24,100 bases of DNA from a virus (IMGVR_UViG_3300047481_001082:1-24100), one strand, 5' to 3'; positions 1-7,874 are shown, counted from the first letter of the stretch. The notes: generated by a model not told the origin, from the letters alone. A program made the numbers and translations.

Positions 1-126
1 GAGAAGTCTGCCCAACTTCCGGAATCCGAGAAACTTCCGGAGACGGAATAACTCGAAGTCAACGAGAAGTCTGCCCAACTTCCGGAATCCGAGAAACTTC
101 CGGAGACGGAATAACTCGACGACTCA
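1..126 (-). repeat. Tandem 63-bp coding repeat in fibre gene
   Basis: Bases 1-56 and 64-119 are identical, giving a 63-bp period (21 residues per unit) in frame with the fibre gene. The encoded unit contains SVSGSFSDSGSWADF. The array continues beyond the left edge or ends there; the copy number cannot be seen. Confidence 0.95.
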
Positions 127-2528
127 ACCGATCCCAATAGTGTCCCAGCAAATTCAGCCCAACTAGACGATTCCACGTAACTCGAACTCAAAGCAACACT
201 CGCAGTTCCATGAAACTCACCAGCTATAAATCGTGATGAACTTATTTCACCGGATGCACTTACAATTGTTAACACCGTTCCATCCGAATCCTTCCACTCG
301 GTTAAATTCGCCGCCTGTGAAGCGGCGCCTTTGACGATTTGTCCGACTACGGAATTCGTCGCCGATACAACATCCAACATCGAAGTCGGCGCAGTTTGAT
401 TGACCCCCACCTTACCAGCGAAGTAGTTCAACGCAGCTGCGTCCGCCGCGAAAAAACTGAAAGGAGTATTGGTCTGTGTCCCCGTTGTGATGTCGCCGCA
501 GTAAAAACCATAGGTATTAGTAATAGTTCCACTATTTGAAATATTACCGAGTCTGTATCCGTATGCGGTTGTTATAGTTGATGCCGCATTGGGGGCTCCC
601 CACGCAGCCAGATCATACCCATATAAAGACGTTACTGTAGATGATCCTGCATGCGTAACGTATCCATAAAATCCCCTCATTCCACCGACATTTCCAGTTG
701 CGCCGGCTTGTATAGTTGATTGAGCACTGATACCTATCAACGCTGTGTCCTGCGTCCAAGCCTGTGTATTGCTCGCAGGCAAAGCGACGGAGCCACCGTT
801 TGCCCACACTACAATACCACCTGCGGCTCCAGCGTCTGTTATTCTAGGAATCACAGAAGTTAAAAAACCATAGTTACTCGTTGGATTTGTTAAGTTTTTA
901 GAAACAACAGTTTGAGTCCTTGCGTTTGTTAATGAACTCCCATTGCCAATAACGGATTGACCATTATCGTTTATCCGGATGATATTTTTATTCTTAACAA
1001 TATATAGAGCTGCGGAATTTGTTCCTGTCCAATCATCCGTCGTCATCGAAGTTGAACTTGCAATTGTGACAATTGTTCTAGTTTCTCCAGCACAGATAAT
1101 CGTATCCCCGACTACGAATGATAGTAAAAAGTTTGTGCCAGACCCAACTACAGTCCCAACTCCAGATGTAGTTGTGATTGTTCCCGGCCCATACTCCTGC
1201 ATCTCGTAAGTTAAATCAGTCGCAGTAGACGCCCAGTTTGAAATAGATGTCATTACCGTATCCGAGGTAATTGTTTTAATAATGTGAGTCTCACCGTTTG
1301 CTACAATCAAATCACCGACCGTAAACATTGAGAGAAATTTAGTGCCAGTCCCCGATGTCGTGGATGAACCGGATGTCACAGATATTGTTCCAACAGTGTC
1401 CGTCCCTCGTTTTCTAATAAACAATGACGACTGAGGATAAGCACTAGACGCTCCAGTTGAGTTGTCACCAAATTTTAACGTATTGTAAGTATCGTCATAA
1501 AACAGATTGGCGTTGTTCTGGCTCACCACACCTGATGGACCTGTAAATAATATTGAACCGGTTGTCATTCCACTCAATATAAGTCCATCCACTGTGCCCC
1601 CCGTCAAAGGAAGATAACCGCTCGCTGTTAATGTTGAGTTTGAATTCAAAGAATAACTTGCTGAAAGTATTGAACCATGAACATTTGAACTCGTTATATA
1701 GCTAGCTGTGATGGAAACATTAGAGTTTACAGCGTGACTCCCGGATGTAGAATAAAACGAATTACTTGAACTTATTGATTGACTGGATGTAATTGGTTGT
1801 GCAGAACCACTTGTTGTGGGTGTTTTTCCAAAAAATCCCAATTTATTCCCAGAGATTTGTATAACTGTTTCTAGTTGATTGTCATTAACTCCACTAATCG
1901 TACCAGCCACAGAACCTTTCAAAATAATCCCGGCCTCAGCTGTTCCCGTCGAAACTCCCGGCAAAAGACATAGATCTCCTCCATCAGAGTCTAACGATCC
2001 AACTCCTGCACCTCCTGCTTGAATTATCAATGCACTTCCCGTTGACGCTGACGAAGTAGCCCTCTCCATCCATAAATTCCTCTCCATATCTCCACCAATC
2101 GAGATAAACTTAGACGGCGACACAGTTCCAATCCCAATATCACCAACGTTGTCAATCCTTATGGCAGAGTTTCCGCTGCCATCATAAATTTGAGTATAGT
2201 TTGAAGGATTCCCTATAATGGATTTGGAATCGTCGTAAGATTTTAATAAATTCGTTCTAACGTTAGTTGCAGCTAGTAACGATGGAGTAGTAATATTCCC
2301 CGACATCGTATCTCCCGACAATCTCACATAAGCGCTGGCACTTACAGCAAAACTGGATGTGTTAGGCGTTATGAGCGACGCCAGTTGGGTATACGTTTTT
2401 GCGACTACCGAAGAAGTCGAATCAAATGAAATCACCGACGACGTCACATTTCTAAGAATATGCTCTTCGAGACTCGTGCTTCCCGATTGTCGGCGTGTTA
2501 GTAATATATCAGAATACTCTAGTGCCAT
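1..2528 (-). CDS. Repeat-rich tail fibre protein, 3' end beyond the window
   Basis: An uninterrupted minus-strand frame starts at an ATG at 2528 (protein begins MALEYSDILLTRR) and is still open at base 1, giving about 842 visible residues. The start has AGGA four bases upstream and lies 45 nt after the previous fibre gene. Near the N-terminus is a GIGTVSPSKFISIGG stretch, and near base 400 a GKVGVNQTAPTSMLDVV stretch; both are typical of phage fibre and appendage proteins. Between them lie two tandem copies of a Gly/Thr-rich beta domain (1391-985). The visible C-terminal part becomes Ser/Tyr/Ala repeats (SSSY, SGSFSDSGSWADFS) and ends in a perfect tandem DNA repeat at the window edge. The family assignment rests on composition and repeats. 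No receptor-binding tip or chaperone domain is visible, because the 3' end is missing. Inferred role: host-contacting fibre or a decoration of the tail. Confidence 0.8.
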   Translation of the reverse strand, partial: MALEYSDILLTRRQSGSTSLEEHILRNVTSSVISFDSTSSVVAKTYTQLASLITPNTSSFAVSASAYVRLSGDTMSGNITTPSLLAATNVRTNLLKSYDDSKSIIGNPSNYTQIYDGSGNSAIRIDNVGDIGIGTVSPSKFISIGGDMERNLWMERATSSASTGSALIIQAGGAGVGSLDSDGGDLCLLPGVSTGTAEAGIILKGSVAGTISGVNDNQLETVIQISGNKLGFFGKTPTTSGSAQPITSSQSISSSNSFYSTSGSHAVNSNVSITASYITSSNVHGSILSASYSLNSNSTLTASGYLPLTGGTVDGLILSGMTTGSILFTGPSGVVSQNNANLFYDDTYNTLKFGDNSTGASSAYPQSSLFIRKRGTDTVGTISVTSGSSTTSGTGTKFLSMFTVGDLIVANGETHIIKTITSDTVMTSISNWASTATDLTYEMQEYGPGTITTTSGVGTVVGSGTNFLLSFVVGDTIICAGETRTIVTIASSTSMTTDDWTGTNSAALYIVKNKNIIRINDNGQSVIGNGSSLTNARTQTVVSKNLTNPTSNYGFLTSVIPRITDAGAAGGIVVWANGGSVALPASNTQAWTQDTALIGISAQSTIQAGATGNVGGMRGFYGYVTHAGSSTVTSLYGYDLAAWGAPNAASTITTAYGYRLGNISNSGTITNTYGFYCGDITTGTQTNTPFSFFAADAAALNYFAGKVGVNQTAPTSMLDVVSATNSVVGQIVKGAASQAANLTEWKDSDGTVLTIVSASGEISSSRFIAGEFHGTASVALSSSYVESSSWAEFAGTLLGSVESSSYSVSGSFSDSGSWADFSLTSSYSVSGSFSDSGSWADF
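985..1391 (-). repeat. Two tandem beta-domain copies inside the fibre protein
   Basis: Copy 1 (1391-1185) and copy 2 (1184 to about 985) each encode a domain of about 69 residues with the pattern GT(I)..TSG...GxGTxFL..F.VGDxI...GET..I.TI.S.T.MT. The DNA has diverged but the residue pattern and 207-nt spacing are clear, so this is an old internal duplication of a fibre shaft domain. Confidence 0.8.
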
Positions 2529-2535
2529 GTATCCT

Positions 2536-2542
2536 ATAAGTA
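2536..2542 (-). promoter_or_regulatory. TACTTAT box 7 nt before fibre gene start
   Basis: The coding strand reads TACTTAT, then AGGATAC, then ATG. It is a one-mismatch version of the TATTTAT element seen before several other genes here, with the same 7-nt spacing. In this case AGGA also offers a ribosome binding site. Confidence 0.3.
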
Positions 2543-2573
2543 TCTACAGACATCAGTTATCAAAACAAATAAT

Positions 2574-3353
2574 TCAATAGAGAGAGAGTGGAGATCTCTT
2601 CCAAAGCCCTGCACTTGTTCTTAGATAAATATAATCGTCATCATAACGAATTTCACCCGTAACTCCTGCACTACCTGTCTCAGGAGAGGAACCGGGGTTA
2701 AATATAACCAATTGCCCAGCAGAAACTAATCCGACAATTTTTACAGACGATCCAGAAAGAAATCCGCTGCCGCTTATATTACTAGCAGTTACATTGGTCG
2801 CAGAAACATAACCTCCTACAAGATTTACGGTTGTGGTTGAAGTTGTCGAATTAGCCGCATGTGATGATGTAAGAGCGTAGCTCGCCGATTCTATTGAACC
2901 CAACAACGTTCCAGCAAAATTTGCATAACTTGAAGTTTCAGTGTAACTCGCGGAAGTCACCGAACCCAATAGTGTATTAGCAAACTCAGCGTGACTAGCG
3001 CTGTCAGAATTGCTTGCAGATGTAGCCAAATCCGCTAACGTTACATTTCCATAAATAGCGGAACTAGAAACGTAACTGGCTGTATTAGCCATACTGGCGC
3101 TTAAAGCATAACTGGATGTCAATGAATAACTGGATGAAACAACCGAACCGAGCAATGTGTTTGCAAACTGAGCATGACTTGCGGTGACTGAATAACTCGA
3201 TGAGACACTAGAAATCTCGGCGGGTATGTTATTTGAGGCGGAAATTCTTCCATCTGCACCTAAAACCAATACACGGTTAGATCCTGATAGAATTCTCTCA
3301 TACCACGATGAACCCGAATATTGTTGTGAATAAAAGTCAAATTGGTTTGGCAT
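2574..3353 (-). CDS. Ser/Ala repeat fibre-like structural protein, complete
   Basis: This 259-residue protein starts MPNQFDFYSQQYSG, preceded by AAGGA four bases before the ATG. Residues about 45-175 are built of SSSY / SASHAxFAxTLLGS units. The unit F-A-[NG]-T-L-L-G-S occurs three times here and once in the neighbouring larger fibre gene. The C-terminal 30 residues (GEIRYDDDYIYLRTS...LWKRSPLS) form a compact module that also ends the gp15-like protein and the 51-residue protein just upstream. Composition and position after neck and completion genes suggest a virion appendage protein. No enzymatic motif is visible. It may be a paralogue or partner of the long fibre gene downstream. Confidence 0.75.
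   Translation of the reverse strand: MPNQFDFYSQQYSGSSWYERILSGSNRVLVLGADGRISASNNIPAEISSVSSSYSVTASHAQFANTLLGSVVSSSYSLTSSYALSASMANTASYVSSSAIYGNVTLADLATSASNSDSASHAEFANTLLGSVTSASYTETSSYANFAGTLLGSIESASYALTSSHAANSTTSTTTVNLVGGYVSATNVTASNISGSGFLSGSSVKIVGLVSAGQLVIFNPGSSPETGSAGVTGEIRYDDDYIYLRTSAGLWKRSPLSLY
2880..3185 (-). repeat. Dispersed FA-TLLGS coding repeats
   Basis: Three degenerate copies (near 2880-2930, 2946-2996 and 3137-3185) encode A-x-F-A-[NG]-T-L-L-G-S-[VI]-x-S-x-S-Y. A fourth copy lies at about 122-172 in the next fibre gene. The related DNA in two adjacent genes could support recombination between them. Confidence 0.75.
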
Positions 3354-3371
3354 AAATCCTTAATGTCAGTA

Positions 3372-3378
3372 ATAAATA
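3372..3378 (-). promoter_or_regulatory. TATTTAT box upstream of fibre-like gene
   Basis: The coding strand reads TATTTAT, 18 nt before the ATG at 3353. It sits in the 53-base gap after the 51-residue gene and could be a phage late promoter element. Confidence 0.35.
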
Positions 3379-3406
3379 TATAATAAACTTAGATCAACAT
3401 ATTTTT

Positions 3407-3562
3407 TCAGTCTTCCCAAGAACTTATCGGCATTCTTGCCCAACTACCTTGTTGATATATGTAGATATAAGACTCGTCTACGGCCCACCAACCTTCACCT
3501 CCCGGTGAATTAGAGGACGATGGAACTGAACGAAAAAGGGAATTTTCATCATAGATTTTCAT
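3407..3562 (-). CDS. Small 51-aa structural-tip-like protein
   Basis: The reading frame begins at an ATG at 3562, immediately after the stop of the gp15-like gene (TAA directly followed by ATG), and ends with TGA at 3407-3409. The product (MKIYDENSLFRSVPSSSN...) has 51 residues. Its second half, GWWAVDESYIYIYQQGSWAR followed by MPISSW, closely matches the C-terminal module of the gp15-like protein (GWMSYDGDYHYIYVGGSWKR...LSAW) and of the downstream fibre-like protein. The back-to-back junction and the shared module support a real, translationally coupled gene. It may be a detached copy of that module. Function unknown; probably a minor virion component. Confidence 0.7.
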   Translation of the reverse strand: MKIYDENSLFRSVPSSSNSPGGEGWWAVDESYIYIYQQGSWARMPISSWED

Positions 3563-4726
3563 TTAGAATCCCTCCCAAGCAGAAAGCGAATGTCTCTTCC
3601 AGGACCCCCCTACGTAAATGTAATGATAATCTCCATCGTAAGACATCCACCCTTCTTGTCCATATGAATTAGCACTGGTTGGTGCATCGTGCCACAATTC
3701 TACACCATTTTCGTTATTGTATGTATTAGTTACAAGATTTTCATAGAATCCACGAATACTAGCTAACTGTTCGTTGGAAACATCCGTTACCGATCCGTTC
3801 ATGTTTATCTTAGGCTTTTCAAAAGAATCTCCGTCAGGAACCATAGGATTCTCGTGAGTGTAATCAATTGGTTTTTTATACGAAGTATTCTTGAGATTAT
3901 TGTTAATATCAGCCATCTGCTTACCGGATACAATCTCTGTTCCAATCTTAATCACCCTTGGAGTTAGACTCCTCTTTACGGTTTGTTGTCTTTCCTCAAA
4001 GGATTCCTCCAAAAGATATGCTTTAACCTTCAAACTAAAAGTAGCCTTCACGAGTCTGTCATCATCAGATGGACTCTCTGAAGAAAACGAAAACGTGTCA
4101 GCATAAACTCTAAATTTGAACCTCTTAGGGTCGCCCCAGTATTCTTCACACGCGAAATTAATCTTTTGGACTATGGTGTTTATCTGTTCAACATATTCAC
4201 ACCAACAGATAAACTCGTAGGTAACGTCGATGTGATCCGGCAGCGAGATGCTCAAAATTTGATTTACAGGAGCAGCATAATTATTCAATATTGAGAATCT
4301 ATCATACTTGTTCTTAGCATCAAACTTTCTTAGAACCGGATATGTAAGATGACGATTGACTGTCATTAAATTTAAATCCTTGACAAATGATGTTCTGGAA
4401 AATACTATAACCGGAAGTTGGATCTTCCCTTGTTGGTCACGTATAACACCGTCTTGTTGAATCGATTTCCACTTTTCTTGTGAAGCGTAATGTATCGGAA
4501 CCTTTATACTCTGTCCGTTATCCAACACACTTATGTTGATTTCGTCGGAAAGGTGCTTAAGCACTGCGGTATCTACATCCAATAATCTAACAGTGAAGTT
4601 CTTTGACGAATCTTGATCACGTCTAACATTTAACGCACGGTTTTCAGAAACCTTAACACCTGCGACAGATGTCGATGATTGAATATTATTCGGTGCTGGG
4701 TTGTTAGTATTTCCTTGCCATGCCAT
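3563..4726 (-). CDS. 15: gp15-like tail completion / sheath-stabilising protein
   Basis: In T4, gp15 caps the tail tube and sheath and joins the tail to the neck. This 387-residue protein carries the gp15 pattern: a VPIHYASQEKW motif near residue 77 (T4 has VPITYASKEHF), an LPVIVFSRTSF segment, then a long domain with ITYEFICWCEY-like sequence (VTYEFICWCEYVEQINTIVQKI) and a charged strand region ending in LKVKAYLL. T4 gp15 is about 272 residues; the extra length is a C-terminal extension from about residue 260 that ends in a GWMSYDGDYHYIYVGGSWKR module shared with the next two genes. Its position after gp13- and gp14-like genes matches the T4 order 13-14-15. The assignment is from remembered motif similarity, not a database search. 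Confidence 0.75.
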   Translation of the reverse strand: MAWQGNTNNPAPNNIQSSTSVAGVKVSENRALNVRRDQDSSKNFTVRLLDVDTAVLKHLSDEINISVLDNGQSIKVPIHYASQEKWKSIQQDGVIRDQQGKIQLPVIVFSRTSFVKDLNLMTVNRHLTYPVLRKFDAKNKYDRFSILNNYAAPVNQILSISLPDHIDVTYEFICWCEYVEQINTIVQKINFACEEYWGDPKRFKFRVYADTFSFSSESPSDDDRLVKATFSLKVKAYLLEESFEERQQTVKRSLTPRVIKIGTEIVSGKQMADINNNLKNTSYKKPIDYTHENPMVPDGDSFEKPKINMNGSVTDVSNEQLASIRGFYENLVTNTYNNENGVELWHDAPTSANSYGQEGWMSYDGDYHYIYVGGSWKRHSLSAWEGF

Positions 4727-4732
4727 AATTTA

Positions 4733-5209
4733 TTAGATTTGTCTATCCACTAGATTTATCTTACTCAACCTTGAATAATGTGTATTACATATTATAGATA
4801 AACTCTTCTCTGGTTGTCCCGCTAAAAACTGTTCTTGCACTACATTATCAATTTCGTGATATCTCTCATTAAAGAGAATCAAATCTCCAACTTGAGGAAA
4901 GAAGTTTATCTGCTGAAGCATCTTCTCTCTGAACATAAAAACTGGATTCTGTTTTCTATCAGGACCAAACTCAGCATCTTCAGTTGTTATATCACCACCG
5001 TCACGTAAACACGTTATATCTATTCCTGGAAAATAAAATTTTCCAGACGATTGATCAGTTTCTCCGTATATGTTTGTGACTGTTTCTAACGGAGCTATCT
5101 TGTAAAGAGTAACAACCACCTGAACTATGTCAGAAAATAACTCTCCTTGAACAGAGTTCAAAAATAACCTATCCCGTGACGAGTAATATCTTCCTAGAAA
5201 ATCTCCCAT
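4733..5209 (-). CDS. 14: gp14-like neck protein
   Basis: This 158-residue protein sits between the gp13- and gp15-like genes with gaps of only 3 and 6 bases. Its C-terminal half has PQVGDLILFNERYHEIDNVV, typical of neck and connector proteins that form a ring below the portal (GD-[LV]-I followed by Y-x-I). T4 gp14 is about 256 residues, so this is a shorter version. The call depends strongly on gene order; the sequence alone supports a connector-type virion protein. Inferred role: part of the neck that closes the filled head and receives the tail. Confidence 0.6.
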   Translation of the reverse strand: MGDFLGRYYSSRDRLFLNSVQGELFSDIVQVVVTLYKIAPLETVTNIYGETDQSSGKFYFPGIDITCLRDGGDITTEDAEFGPDRKQNPVFMFREKMLQQINFFPQVGDLILFNERYHEIDNVVQEQFLAGQPEKSLSIICNTHYSRLSKINLVDRQI

Positions 5210-5212
5210 AAA

Positions 5213-6382
5213 TTATCCAATATAAATCAAGTTAGGAATTTTCTTCAAAACGTCATTGGTTTTGTCCGACTTATTAGCATTAGCTTCCAATTGTTTATCC
5301 ACCGTCATAGATTCCAACATTTCTCTTAACTGAGACATCAACGCTTCCTTCTCAGCGGCAGCTTCAGAACGAAGTTCTCCGCCATCCAAAGAAACTTCTC
5401 CTCCAGGAATAGGAACCGTGGAATACTTCTGACGAATTGCCCCCAAAACCTCTTTACATAAAGCAAGGAAATATTTCTTTATCCATTGGCGACCAACCGA
5501 GTTTATCGTATAATACGGTATGTTCTGATATGGTATATTAGAGTAATCAGATGACTTCTGATAAGCAGAGCTTGACAAAAAGACCGATGCGCTCTTGTCG
5601 TTTTCCACAAAATATTCAAAATATAGTTTGTATGACACAGTCGGTATCGGAAAAATCTTCAATTTGTTATTAACCACTTCAAACGTGTACGCACTCTTTC
5701 TGACCATATCATTGAACTCTATGGCTTGACCCCTAAGCAAATCTTCAAAAATCGGAGTCATCAAGAATTGTGTTGCAGGCGAATAACCAGCAAACCCCAT
5801 TTCATTTAGGACGTTGCTATAACTCATACCAGTCATACTGAATGGATCGTATATTCTCGCGAAGGCCGGAGTTGGTCCATGAAATACACGACGAAGTTCA
5901 ATTCTATTGAAGCTTTCCGATGTATCTCCCCATAAAGACTGAAGGTCATAAATTTGAGTTCCTTGAGCCACATCTATATGACCTTTTTTTAAGTCAATCT
6001 TTCCCCCCACCATTGCCTCCGAACCATATGCTTTAGATATATCTACGACGTAATTTAAACCTGAATCCACCACCGTTTTTCCACCAACATTTGTAGTTCT
6101 GGTCTGACCAATGAGGTTAAGATAATTATTTTTTATATTGAATTGATTTACTTGGGCACCGTATTCAGAGACGGCTTCTTCAAAGCAAGAGTAGAAATTC
6201 ACATCCATTAACTCTATATCTACAACAGGGTATCCGAGTCTTCGCCCTGCCCATGTTGCGCCGTTGTAACAATCTAAGGTAAACTCAGTATCCGTGTCGT
6301 ATAAACCAAAAGGTGTAGAACCAGATACGGCGGAGCCGCTTCCGGGCCAGCGAATTCGGTCCTGGTCAATTCCAATACTCAT
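5213..6382 (-). CDS. 13: gp13-like neck (head-tail adaptor) protein
   Basis: This 389-residue protein has an N-terminal region, LGYPVVDIELMDVNFYSCFE, continuing into EAVSEYGAQVNQF, that fits the adaptor-type neck proteins of T4-like phages. In those, a conserved start (L-G-x-P-V-x-x-[IV]-[ED]) precedes a helix binding the portal. T4 gp13 is about 309 residues. Residues about 230-290 form a beta-rich segment (FEVVNNKLKIFPIPTVSYKLYFEY), and about residues 335-375 are an acidic helical segment. It is the first gene of the neck block. The start at 6382 has no Shine-Dalgarno sequence but lies 7 nt after a TATTTAT box. Main alternative: a different neck or baseplate protein. Confidence 0.6.
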   Translation of the reverse strand: MSIGIDQDRIRWPGSGSAVSGSTPFGLYDTDTEFTLDCYNGATWAGRRLGYPVVDIELMDVNFYSCFEEAVSEYGAQVNQFNIKNNYLNLIGQTRTTNVGGKTVVDSGLNYVVDISKAYGSEAMVGGKIDLKKGHIDVAQGTQIYDLQSLWGDTSESFNRIELRRVFHGPTPAFARIYDPFSMTGMSYSNVLNEMGFAGYSPATQFLMTPIFEDLLRGQAIEFNDMVRKSAYTFEVVNNKLKIFPIPTVSYKLYFEYFVENDKSASVFLSSSAYQKSSDYSNIPYQNIPYYTINSVGRQWIKKYFLALCKEVLGAIRQKYSTVPIPGGEVSLDGGELRSEAAAEKEALMSQLREMLESMTVDKQLEANANKSDKTNDVLKKIPNLIYIG

Positions 6383-6389
6383 ATACCAT

Positions 6390-6396
6390 ATAAATA
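6390..6396 (-). promoter_or_regulatory. TATTTAT box 7 nt before gp13-like start
   Basis: The coding strand reads TATTTAT, ATGGTAT, ATG. The 51-base gap after the GP88-like gene holds no ribosome binding site. This is one of four boxes at exactly 7 nt. Confidence 0.4.
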
Positions 6397-6433
6397 GTAT
6401 GGTCTACCCAAACACGAAAGAGTTTCGTAAGTA

Positions 6434-7612
6434 TTAGTGGATCAAGAGATATGTTCCCAGAACATCTTTTCGGCTCGCAGAGTCATCTCCGTCTCTAGGG
6501 CGGACGATAACATTATATTTACCAATTTCATCGGATTCCGGAGTATTTCTCAACTCATCATACGTCAATATAGAATCTTTGGCCACGTTAAACTTCTTCG
6601 ACATTCTATCCTTCAATGTTTCCAAATCCGCGTCGGATTTAAACTTCACCCTACCTTTTTCATCCTTCACATACTTTACACGTCCCTTAGCTCCCGGCTC
6701 GAATTGAAGCAAATCCAAAAAATCTTCTTTCGGAACCACGGTGGAATTCTTAGTCTTTGTAAAATCAATACGTTTTTCTTCCTCCTTCTTAGCACCCATA
6801 GAGAAATTTATCAAGAAATTTGCAGGTTTGTCACCCTGTGCCACGGATGCCATTTTAGTGTAGGCGTAGAAATTCACCTTTGGAAACTTCCTAGCAATAG
6901 AATATGCAAGAGCCAGATAATCGGGTGAGAAGAAATCTCCCGCATCGTGCCAACGAATTACGTTCTGTATATCTTTTTTATCAAAAGTGCTTGCCATCTT
7001 CGTTATTTCTGATTCCAACATCTTGGCAAACCCGGCCGGATCATTCAAAAGGAAGTTGAGAACTTTTGTTTGTGACAGAGAAGCGTCTTTGAACTGAATG
7101 TATCCACCCTTCCTTGCATAACAATAAACCTTACACGCACCTGCTCCTGGACACGTATCCACGACGACGAACTTTCCGGTCTTTTCATCTACTGCTAATC
7201 CCTTTAACGCTGGCAGACCTATGTTGTAAAATTGAACAAATCCCTTGCCGCCGGAGTGAGCCAATTTTTCATTCTGTTTGAGTAACGTTTTTGGTCTTGT
7301 CATCACCGCTTTTTTCAACGCTTCAAGGTCATACTTCTTGTCATCTTGATTCCGTATTTCTATGTTACTCGCGTGAATATAAGGCATATCAAACCTGTCC
7401 TTCGCGGTCTTCTCGCCGGTCGCAGTCTTAGCCATATATTGTTGCATTTCATCATCCGTCACATCTCTAGTGGTCGCACCCAAGAAATCAGCTTCGTTTA
7501 GATTATTTCTAACGAAATCTTCGATAGGAATCACTTTCATCTCCAATAAAGATTCAGTTTTAATCTCAGTCAAACATTCAGATACAAGTTTTTTAAAGGC
7601 AGAAATTTTCAT
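6434..7612 (-). CDS. GP88-like cysteine-motif protein with possible capsid-targeting leader
   Basis: This 392-residue protein has hallmarks I associate with the phage GP88 family (Pfam 'Gene product 88'): N-I-G-L-P-A near residue 130; a cysteine cluster CPGAGACKVYCYARKG with C154, C160 and C164; then VIRWHDAGDFFSPDY (218-232) and FYAYTK (248-253). The biochemical role of the family is not known to me; the clustered cysteines and His-Asp motif could bind a metal or iron-sulfur centre. The N-terminus, MKISAFKKLVSECLTE, is an amphipathic leader ending in L-T-E, with a second L-L-E at residues 22-24. Both fit gp21-type protease sites. The start lies one base after the stop of the 71-residue gene, which has a similar leader. 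The presence of leaders suggests the two may be packaged together; that is inference. Confidence 0.7.
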   Translation of the reverse strand: MKISAFKKLVSECLTEIKTESLLEMKVIPIEDFVRNNLNEADFLGATTRDVTDDEMQQYMAKTATGEKTAKDRFDMPYIHASNIEIRNQDDKKYDLEALKKAVMTRPKTLLKQNEKLAHSGGKGFVQFYNIGLPALKGLAVDEKTGKFVVVDTCPGAGACKVYCYARKGGYIQFKDASLSQTKVLNFLLNDPAGFAKMLESEITKMASTFDKKDIQNVIRWHDAGDFFSPDYLALAYSIARKFPKVNFYAYTKMASVAQGDKPANFLINFSMGAKKEEEKRIDFTKTKNSTVVPKEDFLDLLQFEPGAKGRVKYVKDEKGRVKFKSDADLETLKDRMSKKFNVAKDSILTYDELRNTPESDEIGKYNVIVRPRDGDDSASRKDVLGTYLLIH

Positions 7613-7613
7613 A

Positions 7614-7829
7614 TTATTTTACAGTAACAAAAACAACCCCATTCACAGATTTCAACTCCACGTTTATAATATCACGTCTCAGGTTAGTAAGAAAAACTGA
7701 TTGACCTTCGACGGTTTTTGTTTCATGTGAATTCGGTGCAACCTGAAACTCAACCGAGGAACTATTGGGCTGTCCCTCGCGGCCGGAATCGGAATGCTCC
7801 TCAGATAATAAGTCTTTAAGTTTAATCAT
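7614..7829 (-). CDS. Small protein with LLSE leader (71 aa)
   Basis: The 71-residue product begins MIKLKDLLSEEHSDSG, very like the start of the 142-residue protein at 14085-14513 (MIKLKHIVEG). After a polar Ser/Glu-rich stretch, the C-terminal half looks like a small beta-sheet (SVFLTNLRRDIINVELKSVN). It is the first minus-strand gene after the plus-strand island and is followed one base later by the GP88-like gene. A TATTTAT box lies 7 nt upstream of the ATG. Function unknown; the L-S-E at residues 8-10 fits a prohead-protease site. Confidence 0.65.
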   Translation of the reverse strand: MIKLKDLLSEEHSDSGREGQPNSSSVEFQVAPNSHETKTVEGQSVFLTNLRRDIINVELKSVNGVVFVTVK

Positions 7830-7836
7830 GGTGTCA

Positions 7837-7843
7837 ATAAATA
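7837..7843 (-). promoter_or_regulatory. TATTTAT box 7 nt before 71-aa gene
   Basis: The coding strand reads TATTTAT, TGACACC, ATG. There is no Shine-Dalgarno sequence between box and start. The box lies in the divergent gap between minus-strand and plus-strand units. Confidence 0.4.
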
Positions 7844-7858
7844 TCGTTGGACATTATA

Positions 7859-7874
7859 AAATGTTGAAACATTT
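7859..7874. promoter_or_regulatory. Operator-like dyad in divergent promoter region
   Basis: AAATGTT and AACATTT form perfect 7-bp arms around a 2-base centre, between the divergent starts at 7829 and 7898. The TATAAA at 7855-7860 overlaps its left arm and could be the -10 region for the plus-strand island. A dyad at this place could bind a dimeric repressor. No promoter has been verified. Confidence 0.4.

Noticed and set aside
1-126. Direct repeats considered as a CRISPR array
   Set aside because: The repeats are contiguous, in frame, and without unique spacers; they encode fibre residues. The same holds for 23866-24100.
339-1209. Short frames on both strands within the left-edge fibre gene
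   Set aside because: They are shadows of the long minus-strand frame, which is open from 2528 to base 1 and gives coherent fibre sequence.
2626-2636. Another TATTTAT match in the coding strand near 2630
   Set aside because: It lies inside the conserved YDDDYIY coding sequence of the fibre-like gene, about 100 nt from the next start, so it is probably chance.
6437-6928. Plus-strand open frame of 163 codons opposite the GP88-like gene
   Set aside because: The product has no recognisable domain and the minus-strand frame has conserved motifs in exactly this stretch.
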